A stretch of 64,000 nucleotides of DNA, taken from Dipteris shenzhenensis (Eukaryota > Polypodiophyta > Polypodiopsida > Gleicheniales). The position numbers and the translations under genes are program-made. This document shows positions 40,131 to 52,796 of the stretch, piece by piece (position 1 is the stretch's first letter; each line of letters starts with the position of its first letter). The notes under the pieces were generated by a model, which saw nothing but the letters and a program-made list of their open reading frames with translations, did not search any database and was not told the origin of the DNA. The stretch lies in assembly GCA_047967505.1 (NCBI GenBank), contig CM106539.1, one strand, 5' to 3'.

Positions 40131-41187
40131 AAAATTTAGCATTATGTGTTCCCCCCCCCCTTTTCTTTTCTATGTTTTTCTTAAATAAAAAGTATGGAGT
40201 CCCTCTCTACTTCATTTGAATGTCTTTGAGCTAGGAGTGCTTTCAAAAATTTTTTTTGAGATCATATGCCAAGCAAATTGTTTGACCTCAAAATTATTGC
40301 AACTTTTTGAAAAATTTTGACATCATACAACAAATACATTTCGTTCCAAGGTGTTGCGCATGCAACGCTATCTCTTTTTTCCTTTCTCCCTTCCAAGGTG
40401 TTGCAAACGCAACACATGTAACACCTTCATTATCTTAAAAAGGCAAAAAAGAATAAAAAACCTACCAAGTGTTGTGCAGGCAACTCCTTTAGAAAACATC
40501 ACTTTAGTTATGTTTCCAAATCTCAACATATTTCAAACGTGTCACAAGCAACAAGTTTTAAAAGAAATCATTATTAAATCTAATAAATCAGTTTTATTAA
40601 AAGAATAAAAGTCTTATAGGCTACCATCATTTTTCCATTACTTGTTTCCATGGTGTTGTGCATAAAACACCTTTGTTTGACAAAGAAATTATTGAAAATA
40701 AAATTAGAAAAGATTAAGGTTTTTACAAAAATGTGTTTGGTATAATCATCAAGTTTTCAGACCCATGCAAATTGTGGAGAGAAAAGAAAACTTAACAAAA
40801 ATGAAGGTTTAGGATTTGGGCTCCTCTCTCCCTTTCTTACCATTCATCTTTCATTTTTCTTTTCAACACTAAAAGTCCTCTTTTTTTCATGATGAAGAGG
40901 TAAATCCTTTAGATGAGGGTGACATATTTCCTTCATTCTTGTTCTCCTTCGCCAATACTCGATACTCAAATGTGGATCTTCATCAATACTCGATTTTCAA
41001 ATGTGGAATCTTGCTGGGCGTAAATAAACAATGATGAGGTTGCTTTCATCCTGGAAATGAATTGATGGAAGACTGGAGATCTGCAAGCAATTAGTGTGAA
41101 AGATAGTACAACAAAAGAAGAGCAGATAAACTTCAATTGAATTTCGACTAAGGGTGATTATTGCCTTCACGGATGATCTAGGAGCAG

Positions 41188-44100
41188 ATGTCGAACACAA
41201 GAGAACAAGAGACTGCTACCCATAGAGGCCGTACATATTTCACCAGGATGAGAGCCAAGTCTAACGCCTTAAGCCAAACCAAAATTCCACCTAAAGAGGG
41301 AGATAGTAGTGAAGATGTTGACTATGTGCCGAAGAGAGAAGGATCTTCAACGGATTCTACTCGAAGTTTCGAGTATTTATAAGTGGAGGAAGCAGTAAAA
41401 CTGGAAGAAACAGGTCCAAGCTTGACCCCGGCTTCACCATCTGAAACTTTCATTATAACTACCTATGGATCCTATCTAGCAACAGGAGTTTGTGTAGCAG
41501 CACGAAAAAGCCTATTCAATCCATTGCCACCTCAAGCAAGGAGACAACCTATTTCAATACATGTCATCATGGCAAACCCAAATCTAAATCCAATTCCAAA
41601 CCCAAACTAAAACCCACACCCAAAACCAAATCCATTGGTTAAAGGTGCAAAGTTTGTAGGTAAGAAAGGACAAGACCCAGACAATCATGTAGGCCAGCTT
41701 AAAAAAAAGACTTATTGGTGGAAGACTATGTACAAAAATTCAGAAACCTGAATAGAAGACTTGCAATAGGGCAAAAACCCTCTAAAGAATAGTTGCGAGA
41801 CTATTTTTGCAAAGAACTCAAGAAGGAGTTGCGGACCACAGTAGCAGAACGTGACCAACTTGCTGGAGCAAATAATTTCAATAACCTATTTGAAGCTGCT
41901 CAAAGGGCAGAGAGAAGATTGGTGAGACAAAAAACAAAGAGAAGAAGGTCAATAAGTAAAAGCATAACGATTCTGACTCAGTGTTTGATGAGGAGGATTT
42001 CGACTCAAAGAAAATGATAGTTTAGAGGATGACAATTCCGACAAAGGAAGCAGAAGGGAAAAAGAGGAAGAAAAAAGGAAAAGACAAGAAATCTAAAGCA
42101 AAGTCTAAAACTAAGGCAAAAAAAGAAGAAGAAAAGAGCCCTAAAGGAGACTCTAAACTTGAGAAGGTAATGAAGGAACAACTGAAGAGTATGGGAGTGG
42201 AGTCAAAGAAAGAGAAGGTACCATGTGAGTTTTGCTCAAAAGATAATCATGATAAAGAAAGACGTCGGTATATTTTGATCTGTGCATATTTTGGCTTTTT
42301 TGGCACTAGAAATGAGCTCAAAAGGCCAGAAACAATTGAAATATGGGTACATTTCAATGGTTTTTGGCATTTTTAGCACTAAACAAAAGGCCCAAAAACC
42401 CTAGAAATGAACGTAAACACGGGTACCTTACAATCACTTTTTGAGCTCATTTTTGGTGCCAAAAAGGCAAAAAACCATTCAAAGTTACCCATGTTTACAA
42501 TCGTATCTAGGGTTTTTGGGCCTTTGAAACGATTGTAAGGTACCTGTGTTTACGTTTGTTTCTAGGGTTTTTGGGCCGTTTGAGCTCATTTCTAGTGCAC
42601 TTTCAGGGGGAGGTTACCTCCTCATATGCAGCCAACAGGGCTAATTGCCCAAGCAGCAACTGTAAATCAAGTGGTAGCAGAAGCTAACACAAGATATAAT
42701 AATGCAACCCATAGAAGACCACAAAATCAGATTTGGGGTGCTCAGCCAAGACAAAATAATCAAGCATGCACTTACTGTGGGCTTAATGATGGACATCGCT
42801 AAGGCCCTCAGTGTGAATTGTGGTGCAAACATAGAAATGAAAGAGGTATTCCTATCATGCAATTTAATCGCAGACCCAATGCAAACCCCCACCACAACCA
42901 CCAATAGGTGTAAATGTTATCATACTTGAGACAATTGTGGTAGAATCTAAAGAGACCTTCCAAGATGAGATTATAAGGATAGTTACAAAGATTCATAGTC
43001 AACATGACATGTAGTATCCTGAAAATTAGTGTAATTGTTCAGAGTGTTAGAAGGAAGTTGGGACAGACAAGGCTCATCCGAATGTTGATGCTTTCGTAGT
43101 CATAAGAGCAGGAGATAAGGGTCTAGTGCAAACAAAAAATGTGTTGACCTTTGATCCTAAGCAAGTGATGGATTGGGAGGAGCAGCAAGAAGTCAGAGAT
43201 GCAAGAAAAAGAGATGGAAAAGGGGATTTGAGTAACATAAACAAAGATCCGACCCACTTTCGACTGTCAACAGAAAACTGTCAGAGCACAGGTCCGACAG
43301 TAGCTTGATGCAGATCAGATGAAGGAGCATAATATTCCTGCCAAGAATTAAGCACCAACAAGTACAGTCTCATGAAGATAGTACTCAAAGTGACCCAATG
43401 AAGGAGGAAGTTTCGACATGCAGTCGTACTGAATCAGACAAGAATGTAAAAATAGTTAGAAGTAGTAAAGAGAAAGCCAAAGATGAGGAAGAAGAGAATG
43501 AAGCAACTAAAATGGAGTAGAGTTTGCTGATCAAAGATGAAGCATAAGAACCTAAAGTGAAGCTTAAAGGTATAGAAGGACAAGAGGAGTTCTTCAGGGA
43601 ACTATTGCATTCAAAGATCCACATAACACTTGACCAACTGCTTAACCTGGCCCCTGCTTTTAAAGAACAATTGTGCCAGAATTTTCATAAGAAGCAACCC
43701 TCTATAAATGAGGTGGGAGTAAGAATGGAGAGTGAAGAAGCTATGGATACCTATACCTCTGCTGTGGAGGATGGTGATAATAAAGTACCTACAGTAGATG
43801 TAGAGTATAAATGACAAATAATTCCAGAGATACTTATTAATGGGGGATCTAGCGTTAACATTCTTTTTGAAGATCTGTATAAGCGCTTTTGTGGGAATGA
43901 ATTGGTTCAAGCACCTTTTCAGGTCACAATGGCTGATCAAAGAAGAATTTAACCACTAGGTATAGTGAGAGGTCAGCAAATCATTATATGGGGACTGACA
44001 TTTATAGTAAGTTTTGTGGTACTGAGAATGGAGGATCAAGATAGTTCTTACTCTATGCTACTTGATAGACCCTAGCTCCATGTTTCAAAGGCTAAGTAAG

Positions 44101-45160
44101 ATTGGGGAGCTAAAAGGATTATTGCCAAGAATGGCAAGAAAAAGCTCAAAATAGTATTGACCCTGAAAAGAACTCTTCCTAGGCATATGCAACCCATGGA
44201 GATAGAGGGAGTTAATATGATGTCAGAGCTAAAAGAGGATTATTTTATGAGAGAAGAAACCCTTCATTAGTACAATTGTTTGAAATAGATGTGATAAGCA
44301 TTCTATAGAAGTACACAAATGATAAGAAGATGGATTCCAACACACTTACGACTATGCAATCCAAAAAGCCAGACAGTTCTGACCAGAAAGCGGTTGTGGC
44401 CTAAAAGAAGTTAGATGACTCTGATACTATGATGAAGAAATAGTAGAGGGGAGTTTGAAAACTCATATTCAAGCAATAATTCAAGCAGAGAAAGCCTTTG
44501 AAGAACATAGGATCAAGAGTTCTAGGGTGAAAGAAGATGAGCTTGAAGACATGAATCTTGGTGATGACAAGGATGATCTAAAGATGGTTTGTGTCAACAC
44601 TAAATTGAAAGAACATTTCAAGGGAAAATTGAAGGAGTTATTGTTGGAGTTTAATGACATCTTTGCATGGCACTATACAGATATGAAGGGAGTTGATCCT
44701 TCTTTTTGTCAACATAAGATAAATCTTAAAAAAGATCTAGTTCCAGTTGTTCAACAAAGATATAGAATGGATCCTAACTATGCTAAGCAAGTCAAAGAGA
44801 GTTAGATAAGCTTCTGAAAGTTGGGTTCATATATGCTTTGAATAAGGTCACATGGTTATCACCTATTGTCATAGTTCTAAAAAAGAATGCAAGCTAAGAA
44901 TATGTGTGGATTATAGGAAATTGAATGCAACAACTATTACTGATCCATTCCCTTTACATTTTTGTAATACCATGTTGGATGCTGTAGCAAGCCATGAGTT
45001 TTATAGCTTCTTGGATGGATGGCTCAGGGAAAACAAGGACAAAACTGCATTTGTTACTAAATGGGGAGTATTTGCAAGTAATGTAATGACTTTTGGCTTA
45101 AAGAATGCTTCACTAACTTTTCAGAAGTGGATACAAGAGGTGCTTGTAGATGGAGGCTGA
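41188..45160 (+). pseudogene. Degenerate Ty3/gypsy gag-pol (+)
   Basis: In order: gag pieces with LREDYV-like VEDYVQKFRNLNRRL and LRDYFCKELKKELRTTVAER...NLFEAAQRAERRL (41720-41940); a Lys-rich linker and CEFCSKDNHD; an interrupted knuckle CTYCGLNDGHR (about 42765); a retropepsin-like INGGSSVNILFEDLY (about 43830, with Asn where catalytic Asp is expected); and RT blocks FNDIFAWHYTDMKGVDPSFC, WLSPIVIVLKKN, CKLRICVDYRKLNATT and KTAFVTKWGVFASNVMTFGL (44600-45140). Many stops and a small deletion inside the RT are present, and it ends before the catalytic (Y/F)xDD. Long dead. Confidence 0.8.
42304..42597. mobile_element. CACTA-like MITE inside the gypsy gag
   Basis: A 294-bp element with perfect terminal repeats starting CACTAGAAATGAGCTCAAA and ending in the complement. 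A second internal inverted pair reads GGCCCAAAAACCCTAGAAA...GTAAACACGGGTACCTTACA. CACTA at the ends recalls CACTA (CMC) transposons. A 3-bp TSD is not evident, so the class is tentative. Confidence 0.65.
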
Positions 45161-46319
45161 ATTTAATGCAAATTTTCTTGACTGAAAAGCCTAGTTAGAC
45201 ATTATTTCCGATTCATGTAAGTGATGATAATGAGACACGAAGAAAAATTACTTTAAAGAAGAGGAAGGACACATCCCCAGACAAATTGGGGCATACCATC
45301 AAGAAGAAGAAGAAGACTAGCAAAGGTGAATGTCAATGTGCCAAGATGGAGGTCAACTACCTAAGTCTAATGCTAATATTATTCTTATATTTAAACTTTT
45401 AGGTAGGGAAATAGTAGCCAAGAACAACACAAGAGATCTGAATGGTGTAGCACAAAGTAGAGGTATGGATGAGCTTGGCGTCGACCCTCTATTAGTAGTA
45501 GCAAGCGAGAAAGCAGTCAGATAAGTACGAGGGGTCTGAAGACGATGATGAAGGGGCATCTAGTTGTAGTAAACCCAAAGCTTGCAAACACTTACAAACA
45601 ATTGTTGTAAACCTATGGATGGCACTGTGGAATGAAACCAACATTGTTTTTTGGACAGCTTAACCTTGATGTGTTCTACTTTGGAAATGCCACTCTAAAT
45701 ATTTTGTAATTGAAACTCTGGATACTTTTCTAAATGAAACTTTGGAATCTTTTGTAATTGATTTTCTTGATACTTTTGTGTGTGAACTTTAGGCTCATAA
45801 AGCAGAGCACTTAAGATTTGCTACATAAGACATTAGACTAGTCCTATTTCATCACTTCATCAACATCAATGTCCTTCATTTTCATGTCACCTATATCATA
45901 CAATACTTTTATTCTAGAAAATAGATTGATGTATATGCTCACAAAATATTATGCTCACATATTTTTGTCACTAAAAAACGAACTCACTTTCTAGAGATAT
46001 TTAAGTATTACTAATGGAGTAGATGAAATATTACAAATTGAGTAGAGTAACATAGATAATGGATGATGGTAGTTTGAGAAGTGGACCACAAGTCATTTAT
46101 TATGGGCTCTGTTATCATGTGACAAGATGTGAAGACAATGTGCAATGTTATTGTAGTAGGAGCAACCATGCATCAGAGCATTCCAAATGCGATTCATGGT
46201 GTCTCATAAGCTATCATATGTACATAGTTATAGTTTTATTTGAGAGACGATTGGGCCTTTCCAAAATGCTTGGAATCTAGATGAAACAAAATATTCCTCC
46301 TCAGGCACATCACATCAAG
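45161..46319. other. No gene seen
   Basis: Probably the decayed tail of the gypsy element followed by AT-rich DNA. No recognisable domain. Confidence 0.35.
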
Positions 46320-46614
46320 GATGTTTATCAAAGCTATACTTATAGATTAATATAATATCCTAGTGAAAGCTTATTGAGCTTACTTTTTACATTCATAATT
46401 TTGATAGAACATATTACAATTTTATAAAACATTATAATTCTTTTTTATAAAAATTCAAAATCTTGGTGGATGTTTTAAACCTTTATTTTTATTAGGGCAC
46501 ACAAACTTTTGATGCCAATATAGAAGCTTCACTTCTTAACAAACTTTTGATGCCAATATAGAAGCTTCACTTCTTAACAAAACTAAAAGGAAAATTTCAT
46601 CCATGCATCACATA
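46320..46614. repeat. Dispersed AT-rich repeat, copy 1
   Basis: Shares an ordered block series (TTTATCAAAGCTATACTTATA, TTAATATAATAT, TTGATAGAACATA, CCAATATAGAAGCTTCACTTC, ATCATCCATGC) with copies 2 and 3. It contains a 38-bp tandem duplication starting at 46502 and 46540. Confidence 0.75.
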
Positions 46615-48104
46615 CTTAGCCTTGCCCTTTTTGAAGGAGATTCTATAACTTCTAAAGTCTCTCCAACATCCCACAGTTTTGGTGTTTGAGAAGCCATCGA
46701 CTATTTGAATGTTAGAAGCTCTCTTTTGCCATAATCACTTATCATTTTGGGATGCATGATCCTGCACATCAAGCCGTAATTTGTGTATGCTAAGCAATAT
46801 TTTATTCTAAAAAATTATAGGCCTAGACCTTGGCCAAAAATTCTAACAACAAACTAATTCTCTAAAAGAATTATCTTATTTGCATTCCACCATATGTGAT
46901 ATCCCCCAAGTCACCTAGATAGTGTGTTTATTGCAAACAAGGGAAGTTCTAGATTGTCCTTATAGTACCTCCTATGAAATATTACAACGCATGGAAATTT
47001 AAACTATTTAAAGTACACTCCTAGGGATGCATCCTTTCACAGCCCCCCTTTGTGTTTGCCTGAAACACGCCCCAAAAAAGTCATCCTCAAACACGATCAG
47101 ATGCAAGACAACCTTAAGAAAACCTAGAATGCTAAATATACATCATTGTGAGTAGAAAAACCTTTTGATTCTCATCATCAACCAGTAAAGTATCCATCCA
47201 TAAGTCAATTGATGTCTTGCTCTATTGCATAATTGTGGTAACCAGTTTCTTTTCCATGCGCATATTGCTTGGTTGGACGGTTGGGGTAGCTAGTTCCTTC
47301 TAGTCTATTCAAAATGACTTGCATCTCTGTACATCAAGGAAAATGTGTTCACAGTAGAGAGGAACTCGAAATCCCTCATGTATGGGTCTAATAGTAAATA
47401 TTTATCTATATCTAGCTCCACAAAATCTTCATCTTCCTCAAGATTTTGCAATGATTACGAGGCCATAATCCTCCCTTATTTGAAACACCAATTGAATATC
47501 TATAATAAAAACATATTTGTTGTCACCAATATGATATGTGGGGAGGATTGGAGTAGGAATGAAGTCAGGATTCTCCTCTAAATTAGATAACTGCTGGAGA
47601 CCTAAAAACCACTTTGATGTTTTCTCTCCTGACCACTTTAGTATCAAGCCTCTGACTTAACTTACTCTCTGCCTCTAAATGGATCTCCTCAATTATTTCA
47701 TGGGATTCATCATTGTCTTCCTAGCTAGTAGTATCATGTATGTCCTTCTCTCGTGGTTCCTGCTCTTGTACCTTGTCTGCTTTCCTCTCCTACTTCCCTA
47801 TTGTCTTCTTGAACTCCCTTCTTTAAGCACCATATCCAAATAGCAGACGAAGCTATACATGTAATCAACTAGACTAAATTTTTATTATAAATGGGACATG
47901 CCATGTCCATTCTCTTTTATTCAATGGCACCTTACCCACACCTCTATTTAACTTTAGTGCCTAGTCTATTGCAGCCCAGATATCATTGAGGTGCACATAC
48001 TAAGCATTTTCAATCATCATTGCATCCCTAAAGTTTTCTAGACATGCAATAGTGCAGATGAATACATGCAAAACAGAATAGCATTGTAAACTAAGGAGTA
48101 GGTC
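46615..48104. other. No gene seen
   Basis: Short open frames only, none with recognisable motifs; AT-rich intergenic DNA. Confidence 0.35.
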
Positions 48105-48735
48105 ATTATTTATTCATGCAATGTAAAAGACATACATATGGGATCCTTTGCATCCCTACTGGGCTTGTAGGAGAATCCAACTACATGGATTCGTCCATAA
48201 CAGAAGAAAAAAAAACAATCAACCTCGCATGCATTGACACTCTTAGCATCAAGCCATGAAATACTCATTGAAGGAGAGCTGGAGCTGTTATCCACTGCAT
48301 AGGTCACTGCGAAATGTAGAAGAGAACCAAAATGTGTGCATGAATAAGATGCCGGAATCATGCACATCTTCAATGATCATAGGCTCCTCCAATTTTTTGT
48401 GCATGCTGCCAAGGGACACACAATGTTTTTATCGAAGCTATGTTTATATATTAATATATCTTGGTGAAAGTTTATCAAGCTAGTTTTTTTAGTTTCACAA
48501 TATTGATAGAATATAATACACTTTTGTATATTTTTTGTTGAATTTTGAAGTAATCTTGGCGAAACTTCAAAATTTTTCACATAAAAGTTTCAAATCCTGG
48601 GCAAACATACAAACTTTCGACACCAATATTAAAGTTTCTCTCTTTAACAAAACTAACATGAAAAAATCATCCCTATTGTAGTAGTAATAGCCCCCACATA
48701 ACCCATGCTGAGGTTGTATCCATTCCAACAACCCC
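48105..48735 (-). repeat. LTR-like repeat, copy a
   Basis: On the minus strand a GCTTGAGGGGG purine tract precedes TTGTTGGAATGGATACAACC, like a PPT-LTR junction. Segments of it recur at 49265-49445 (GTGTGCATG, CTCATAGGCTCC, ATAACCCATGCT..GTTGTATCC) and at 55310-55740 (GGATCCT...GGGCTTGT, AACCCATGCTGAGGTT). An AT-rich copy of the dispersed repeat lies inside it. Confidence 0.55.
48425..48670. repeat. Dispersed AT-rich repeat, copy 2
   Basis: Closely related to the copy at 58362-58650 (AAGCTAGTTTTTTTAGTTTC, ACAATATTGATAGAATATA, CACATAAAAGTTTCAAATC, AACTAACATGAAAAAATCAT). Confidence 0.85.
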
Positions 48736-49112
48736 CTCAAGCTGAGGATGGGATACCTTAAAGGTATGTAGTAACAGAATGATTTCCTGCTTACAAACTC
48801 TGCATAGCTCAAAGCAAAGAGCTAGCTTCCAAAGTTGACAAAAATCACAAAATGTCATAGTATCAAAGGTGTTTCCAACCGAGAGAAACCAACCAAAGAT
48901 ACTATGATGTAAAACTTAATACAAACGAGTTTTAATGGACATACCAAAGTTCTGAAAAGTTGACAGGCTCGACAAACTTTATTGACTGTGCCTCAGTAGA
49001 CAACTTGGGTAGTATTGACTGACACACTAGACAACTAAATGTTGAATGAACATTATTTTTCCACCTGACAAAACGTGTACTCATACTCATCAGTAGATGG
49101 TTCATCAATTAC

Positions 49113-49307
49113 TCATAAGCCAACAAATTCTTGTGCAATAGCAATATGAGCACAGTCTTTTTTCTTCTCGCTATCATTTTTCTTCTTCCTAGCGTCGTCC
49201 CTCTTCTTGTAGCAAAATTTTTCCTTATGGCTAGGACTTCTGCAGTATGTACAAATTATTTTTTTCTCCTTGCATGCAAGGGAGAAAACCAAAATGTGTG
49301 CATGCAA
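49113..49307 (-). pseudogene. Retroelement gag zinc-knuckle fragment
   Basis: Minus-strand frame with KKIICTYCRSPSHKEKFCYK, a perfect CX2CX4HX4C knuckle, followed by a Lys/Asp-rich tail. The knuckle plus basic tail is typical of copia gag. No protease or RT is attached. It sits between two LTR-like copies (48105-48735 and 49265-49445), consistent with an internally deleted element. Confidence 0.65.
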
Positions 49308-49445
49308 AAGATGTAGGAATCACACGCACAACCAATGCTCATAGGCTCCAATTCTTCATGTTGCATGCTACCAAGTGGCACAAAGCCTACAAGCCCCCCC
49401 ATAACCCATGCTCAAGTTGTATCCATTCCAATAATCCCTTAAAGT
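49265..49445 (-). repeat. LTR-like repeat, copy b (partial)
   Basis: Repeats the ACCAAAATGTGTGCATG, CTCATAGGCTCC and CATAACCCATGCTCAAGTTG blocks of copy a. Confidence 0.55.
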
Positions 49446-51970
49446 GCACTCTTTAAAGTGTACCTCTATCTCTTCAGCATATGGGTGTGAAGACACTAGA
49501 ATATCATTGATGGAGAGATCGTAGTCAAACATACATGAGGTCTGTGGTTGGTGATGATGCTAGTGAACCTTGTACAAAATATCAAACAAGTTTTCTCTCG
49601 GTGTTTCTTCAACACTTGCATCATTACTTATCTCTATATCAAGATCGAAAGGATCCATATGCAAGAGGTTAAAAAGAGTATCATTGGCGATAATAAAAAA
49701 CTTGAAGTCACTACAACACGATATGGGGGCACTTCTTGGATTGAAGAGCCTCTATCACATTGTGGTGACTTCCAAAAATGGGACATTCCAAGAAGAGATA
49801 TCACATTGTAATGATTTTGAAGATCATACATAAGCAATCATATTCATGCAATACGCTTCATCACATTCGAAAAAACTTTTCATCTAAATAAGTAGGCCAC
49901 AAAATGGGGCCTCACCTATGGGTTGAGGAGCAAAATCTCATAGTAGTGACTTGCAAGTGTTGATGGACCAATCGAGGAAAACAATTGAGCTAAAGAACCC
50001 CAAAGGAATGAATCTGGAAGGCAGCAAAAAGAACTCCTCACAAAAGTTTCAAGTAAAAGAAGGCTTGTAGGGAGATGCAAGATGGCCAAAGTGGAAGAGA
50101 ATGATGATGGTGTGTCTCTAGTTATATCCTAGTATATTGTTCTATCCACCACGATGGAGGAAGTCCACCACAATGCTTGTTCGATTTTGGCATTGAACTA
50201 GCTTAAATATGCAATTGTAACCGCACACACCAATCATCGTGCTAATTAGTTTTTTGGCACATGGGTAATCTAGAGTGGTGGCTTGGAGTTTAGTTGGCTT
50301 AATTTGACACCGGGCTTGCACATGTGTGACTTAATTTGACAATTATAACCACCATGCTTGTATGATGGCCACCAAGTTAGCATGCATTGCCGCATAGTAA
50401 TGATGGTGCATCTCTAATTCATTGGTGCGCTACTCTACCCACCTCCTTGGAGGAAATTGGCAACTGTGTTGGTTTGGTTCTGGCATTCAATTAGCTTAAT
50501 TAGAGCATGGATAATTACATGTGTGACTTAATTAGCTTTAAAATGATGGTACAGTGACAAGCATGTAAAATGATGTTGCATTGAGAACCATTTAGATTGG
50601 GCTTTGAAAGCCAAGAAGTTCCTCGATGTTCAAATTTTTGTGATGACTTAGTTTGGCAGCTAATTTGTGGGATGTCTATTCTAGCCACTATGCATGACAA
50701 GTGACTTCTCTAAGACTTTAGCAAAATTTTAAGATACAATCCTAGTTAAGCTTTAGGATTGCTCTTAATTTAAGAGCTTTAAAAAATATTTTGTATGGGG
50801 GTACACATGTCTAGTTTCAACTGCATGGTTATAGCCATTGCGATGGTAGGCGTGATGAGAGTCAACCATTGTAGTGATTGACGTGGGCCATTATGCCTAT
50901 ATTATAATGTTAGCTAGCATAGTGGTTGACATGTGCAAATTTTGCATAAGTAACTTGGTACGTGTTTCAAACTCTAACTAGTAGTGTTTGCAGTAGATAA
51001 CTATGGTTTCCATACCTGTACTAGTTGATGTGGCTGTCATGGTAGTTGACTTGGGCCACTGCAAGTGTATTCCAACACCCACATTATTTGGCATGGTCTT
51101 ATGTCTACCAAGAATCCTATTCATGGCTTCAAAGATGCATGAGAAATGCCACATATTTTGCATTAGAAAGTTGAAACGCGCACAGTGGTTACAATACATT
51201 AAATATAGAAGCTCAATCCATGTGGCACATCGCCATCTCACAATAAACCTAATAATGGTAGCAATGCTATTGTAGTAAAGAAGTCTATAGCAGCAATGAG
51301 ATGGCAGCCGATAAAAATTTTATTGTGGTGAGAATTGGAACCTTCCCTTTCACGTCACAGTGAATGTGTGGGTTATTCCAAATTGCTATGACCTATTGTC
51401 GATTTTAATCCCCCACCAACACATGTTGCGATGTGTCGCAAACTCATTCTATGATTGGCTACACCTGATGCATTCATCTTTCGAATGCTCCCTCTATGAC
51501 CTTAACCTTTACACTTTATCACATAAGAATAGAGGAGGCTTAAGTTTAGAGCTTGATAGTTAAAAGACACATGACAAATCTAGCGACAACATGCTAGATG
51601 ACACAAATGACTGTTTATAATATCATTAAAAATTAAAACGTAAGACAACACATTGTTACCTTAATATATAAATTTACAACTACTTTAATATGAGACCTTA
51701 AGTTTTAATAGAACGAATGGGTTTAAAGCATGTATTGTGCAATAAACTTAGAACTTAGAAAGCATCTAAATGTACTTGGGACAAATTTAACCTTAGTAAG
51801 TGCTATAATTGCAACTAGACTCACTTCTATTAATCATCGTATTATAAAACCTTGGCCTACACACATTCTTTCCTTTTATAAGAAACGTGACTTTAGCTCA
51901 TAAAAGCATGATGGGTAGTGTTATTTTAGAACAAGGTTAATGATCAAAATCATCCTGCCCTAGAAGCTGA
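49446..51970. other. No gene seen; degenerate duplication at 50105-50515
   Basis: 50105-50260 and 50398-50515 share ordered blocks (GATGATGGTG, TCTCTA.TT, TCTA.CCACC, GGAGGAA, GTT.GATTT/GGTTCTGGCATT, TTAGCTTAA). Otherwise only AT-rich DNA without recognisable genes. Confidence 0.4.
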
Positions 51971-51975
51971 TAGGG

Positions 51976-51999
51976 AGGAGAAGAAGAAGAAGAAGAAGA

Positions 52000-52053
<54 letters not shown>
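51976..52053. repeat. (GAA)n(GA)n microsatellite
   Basis: Trinucleotide GAA units pass into a (GA)n run to 52053. A shorter GAAGAAGAAGAGAGAGAG copy follows at about 52088-52112, with GGGGAGAAAAATGG also repeated, so the block is partly duplicated. Confidence 0.95.
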
Positions 52054-52057
<4 letters not shown>

Positions 52058-52461
52058 AAAAAATGGAGACACAAATAGCAGTAAGCAAGAAGAAGAAGAA
52101 GAGAGAGAGAGAAAGGGGGAGAAAAATGGGGACGAAAATGGCAAGAATAGAGGATAAAAATAGCAACGGTGGACAGCCAATCACCCGTTTGCACGCGTCC
52201 AAAAATTCACCAAACTACCACTCCAACGTGACCGCCCGACAAGCCACAATTAGAAGCTTTATTATCTCAAAACAAAGAAAACGATTTGCCAAAAAGAGAG
52301 AGAATGATCGGGTAACTTTGCAAAGAAAAAAGGAGTGGATAATTTTCAAAAACAATTGTTGTAAGCCAAATAGTATTTTACACAATAGTTAGGCCAAGTT
52401 ACATCATGGACAGGGGATGGGGTACACACTAAGAGGACAGATCAAATAAAAGAAGACTTCA

Positions 52462-52467
52462 TTTATT
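52462..52467 (-). terminator. Possible poly(A) signal of the ATL gene
   Basis: AATAAA on the minus strand, about 330 bases downstream of the ATL stop codon. Confidence 0.4.
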
Positions 52468-52721
52468 ACAACTTCTCATCCTTGCCTATGTGGTTGAGGT
52501 ATACAAACTTTGGATCAAATTTCCCTATAAGCAATTTGCACACGTTGGGCAAGGGTGACTCTTTGCCCAACCTTTTGGGCGGCCCTTTTTTTGTGCGCGT
52601 CGCGTCGTGCCATGTGGCTACCACATGCGATGACTTCCTTGGTTGGGCATGGGCGAGCACCGTTGAATTGGGCTATACTACTTGAATCTCTCTTCCCTCC
52701 GCCCCCCCTTCTCTGTCTCTG

Positions 52722-52782
52722 TCTCTCTCTCTCTCTCTCTCATCACACACACACATGAGAGAGAGAGAGAGAGAGAGAGAGA
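52722..52782 (-). repeat. (CT)n-(CA)n-(GA)n hairpin in ATL 3' UTR
   Basis: (CT)n at 52722-52741, a CA-rich 15-base spacer, then (GA)n at 52757-52782. The outer arms are complementary over about 20 bp. The run ends 15 bases from the ATL stop, so it lies in the predicted 3' UTR. Confidence 0.9.
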
Positions 52783-52796
52783 CATGCATGAAGATT

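Larger units (their letters stand above)
38474..40674. repeat. Dispersed palindrome family GGTGTTGC-N4-GCAACACC
   Basis: At least nine copies of a roughly 24-bp inverted repeat: 38474-38498, 38574-38598, 38708-38732, 38795-38818, 39637-39660, 40348-40370, 40395-40426, 40466-40490 and 40649-40674. All have outer AAGG...CCTT-type ends, a GTGTT/AACAC-type stem and a variable four-base centre (ATAC, TTAC, CCAT, GCAT and others). Confidence 0.8.
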
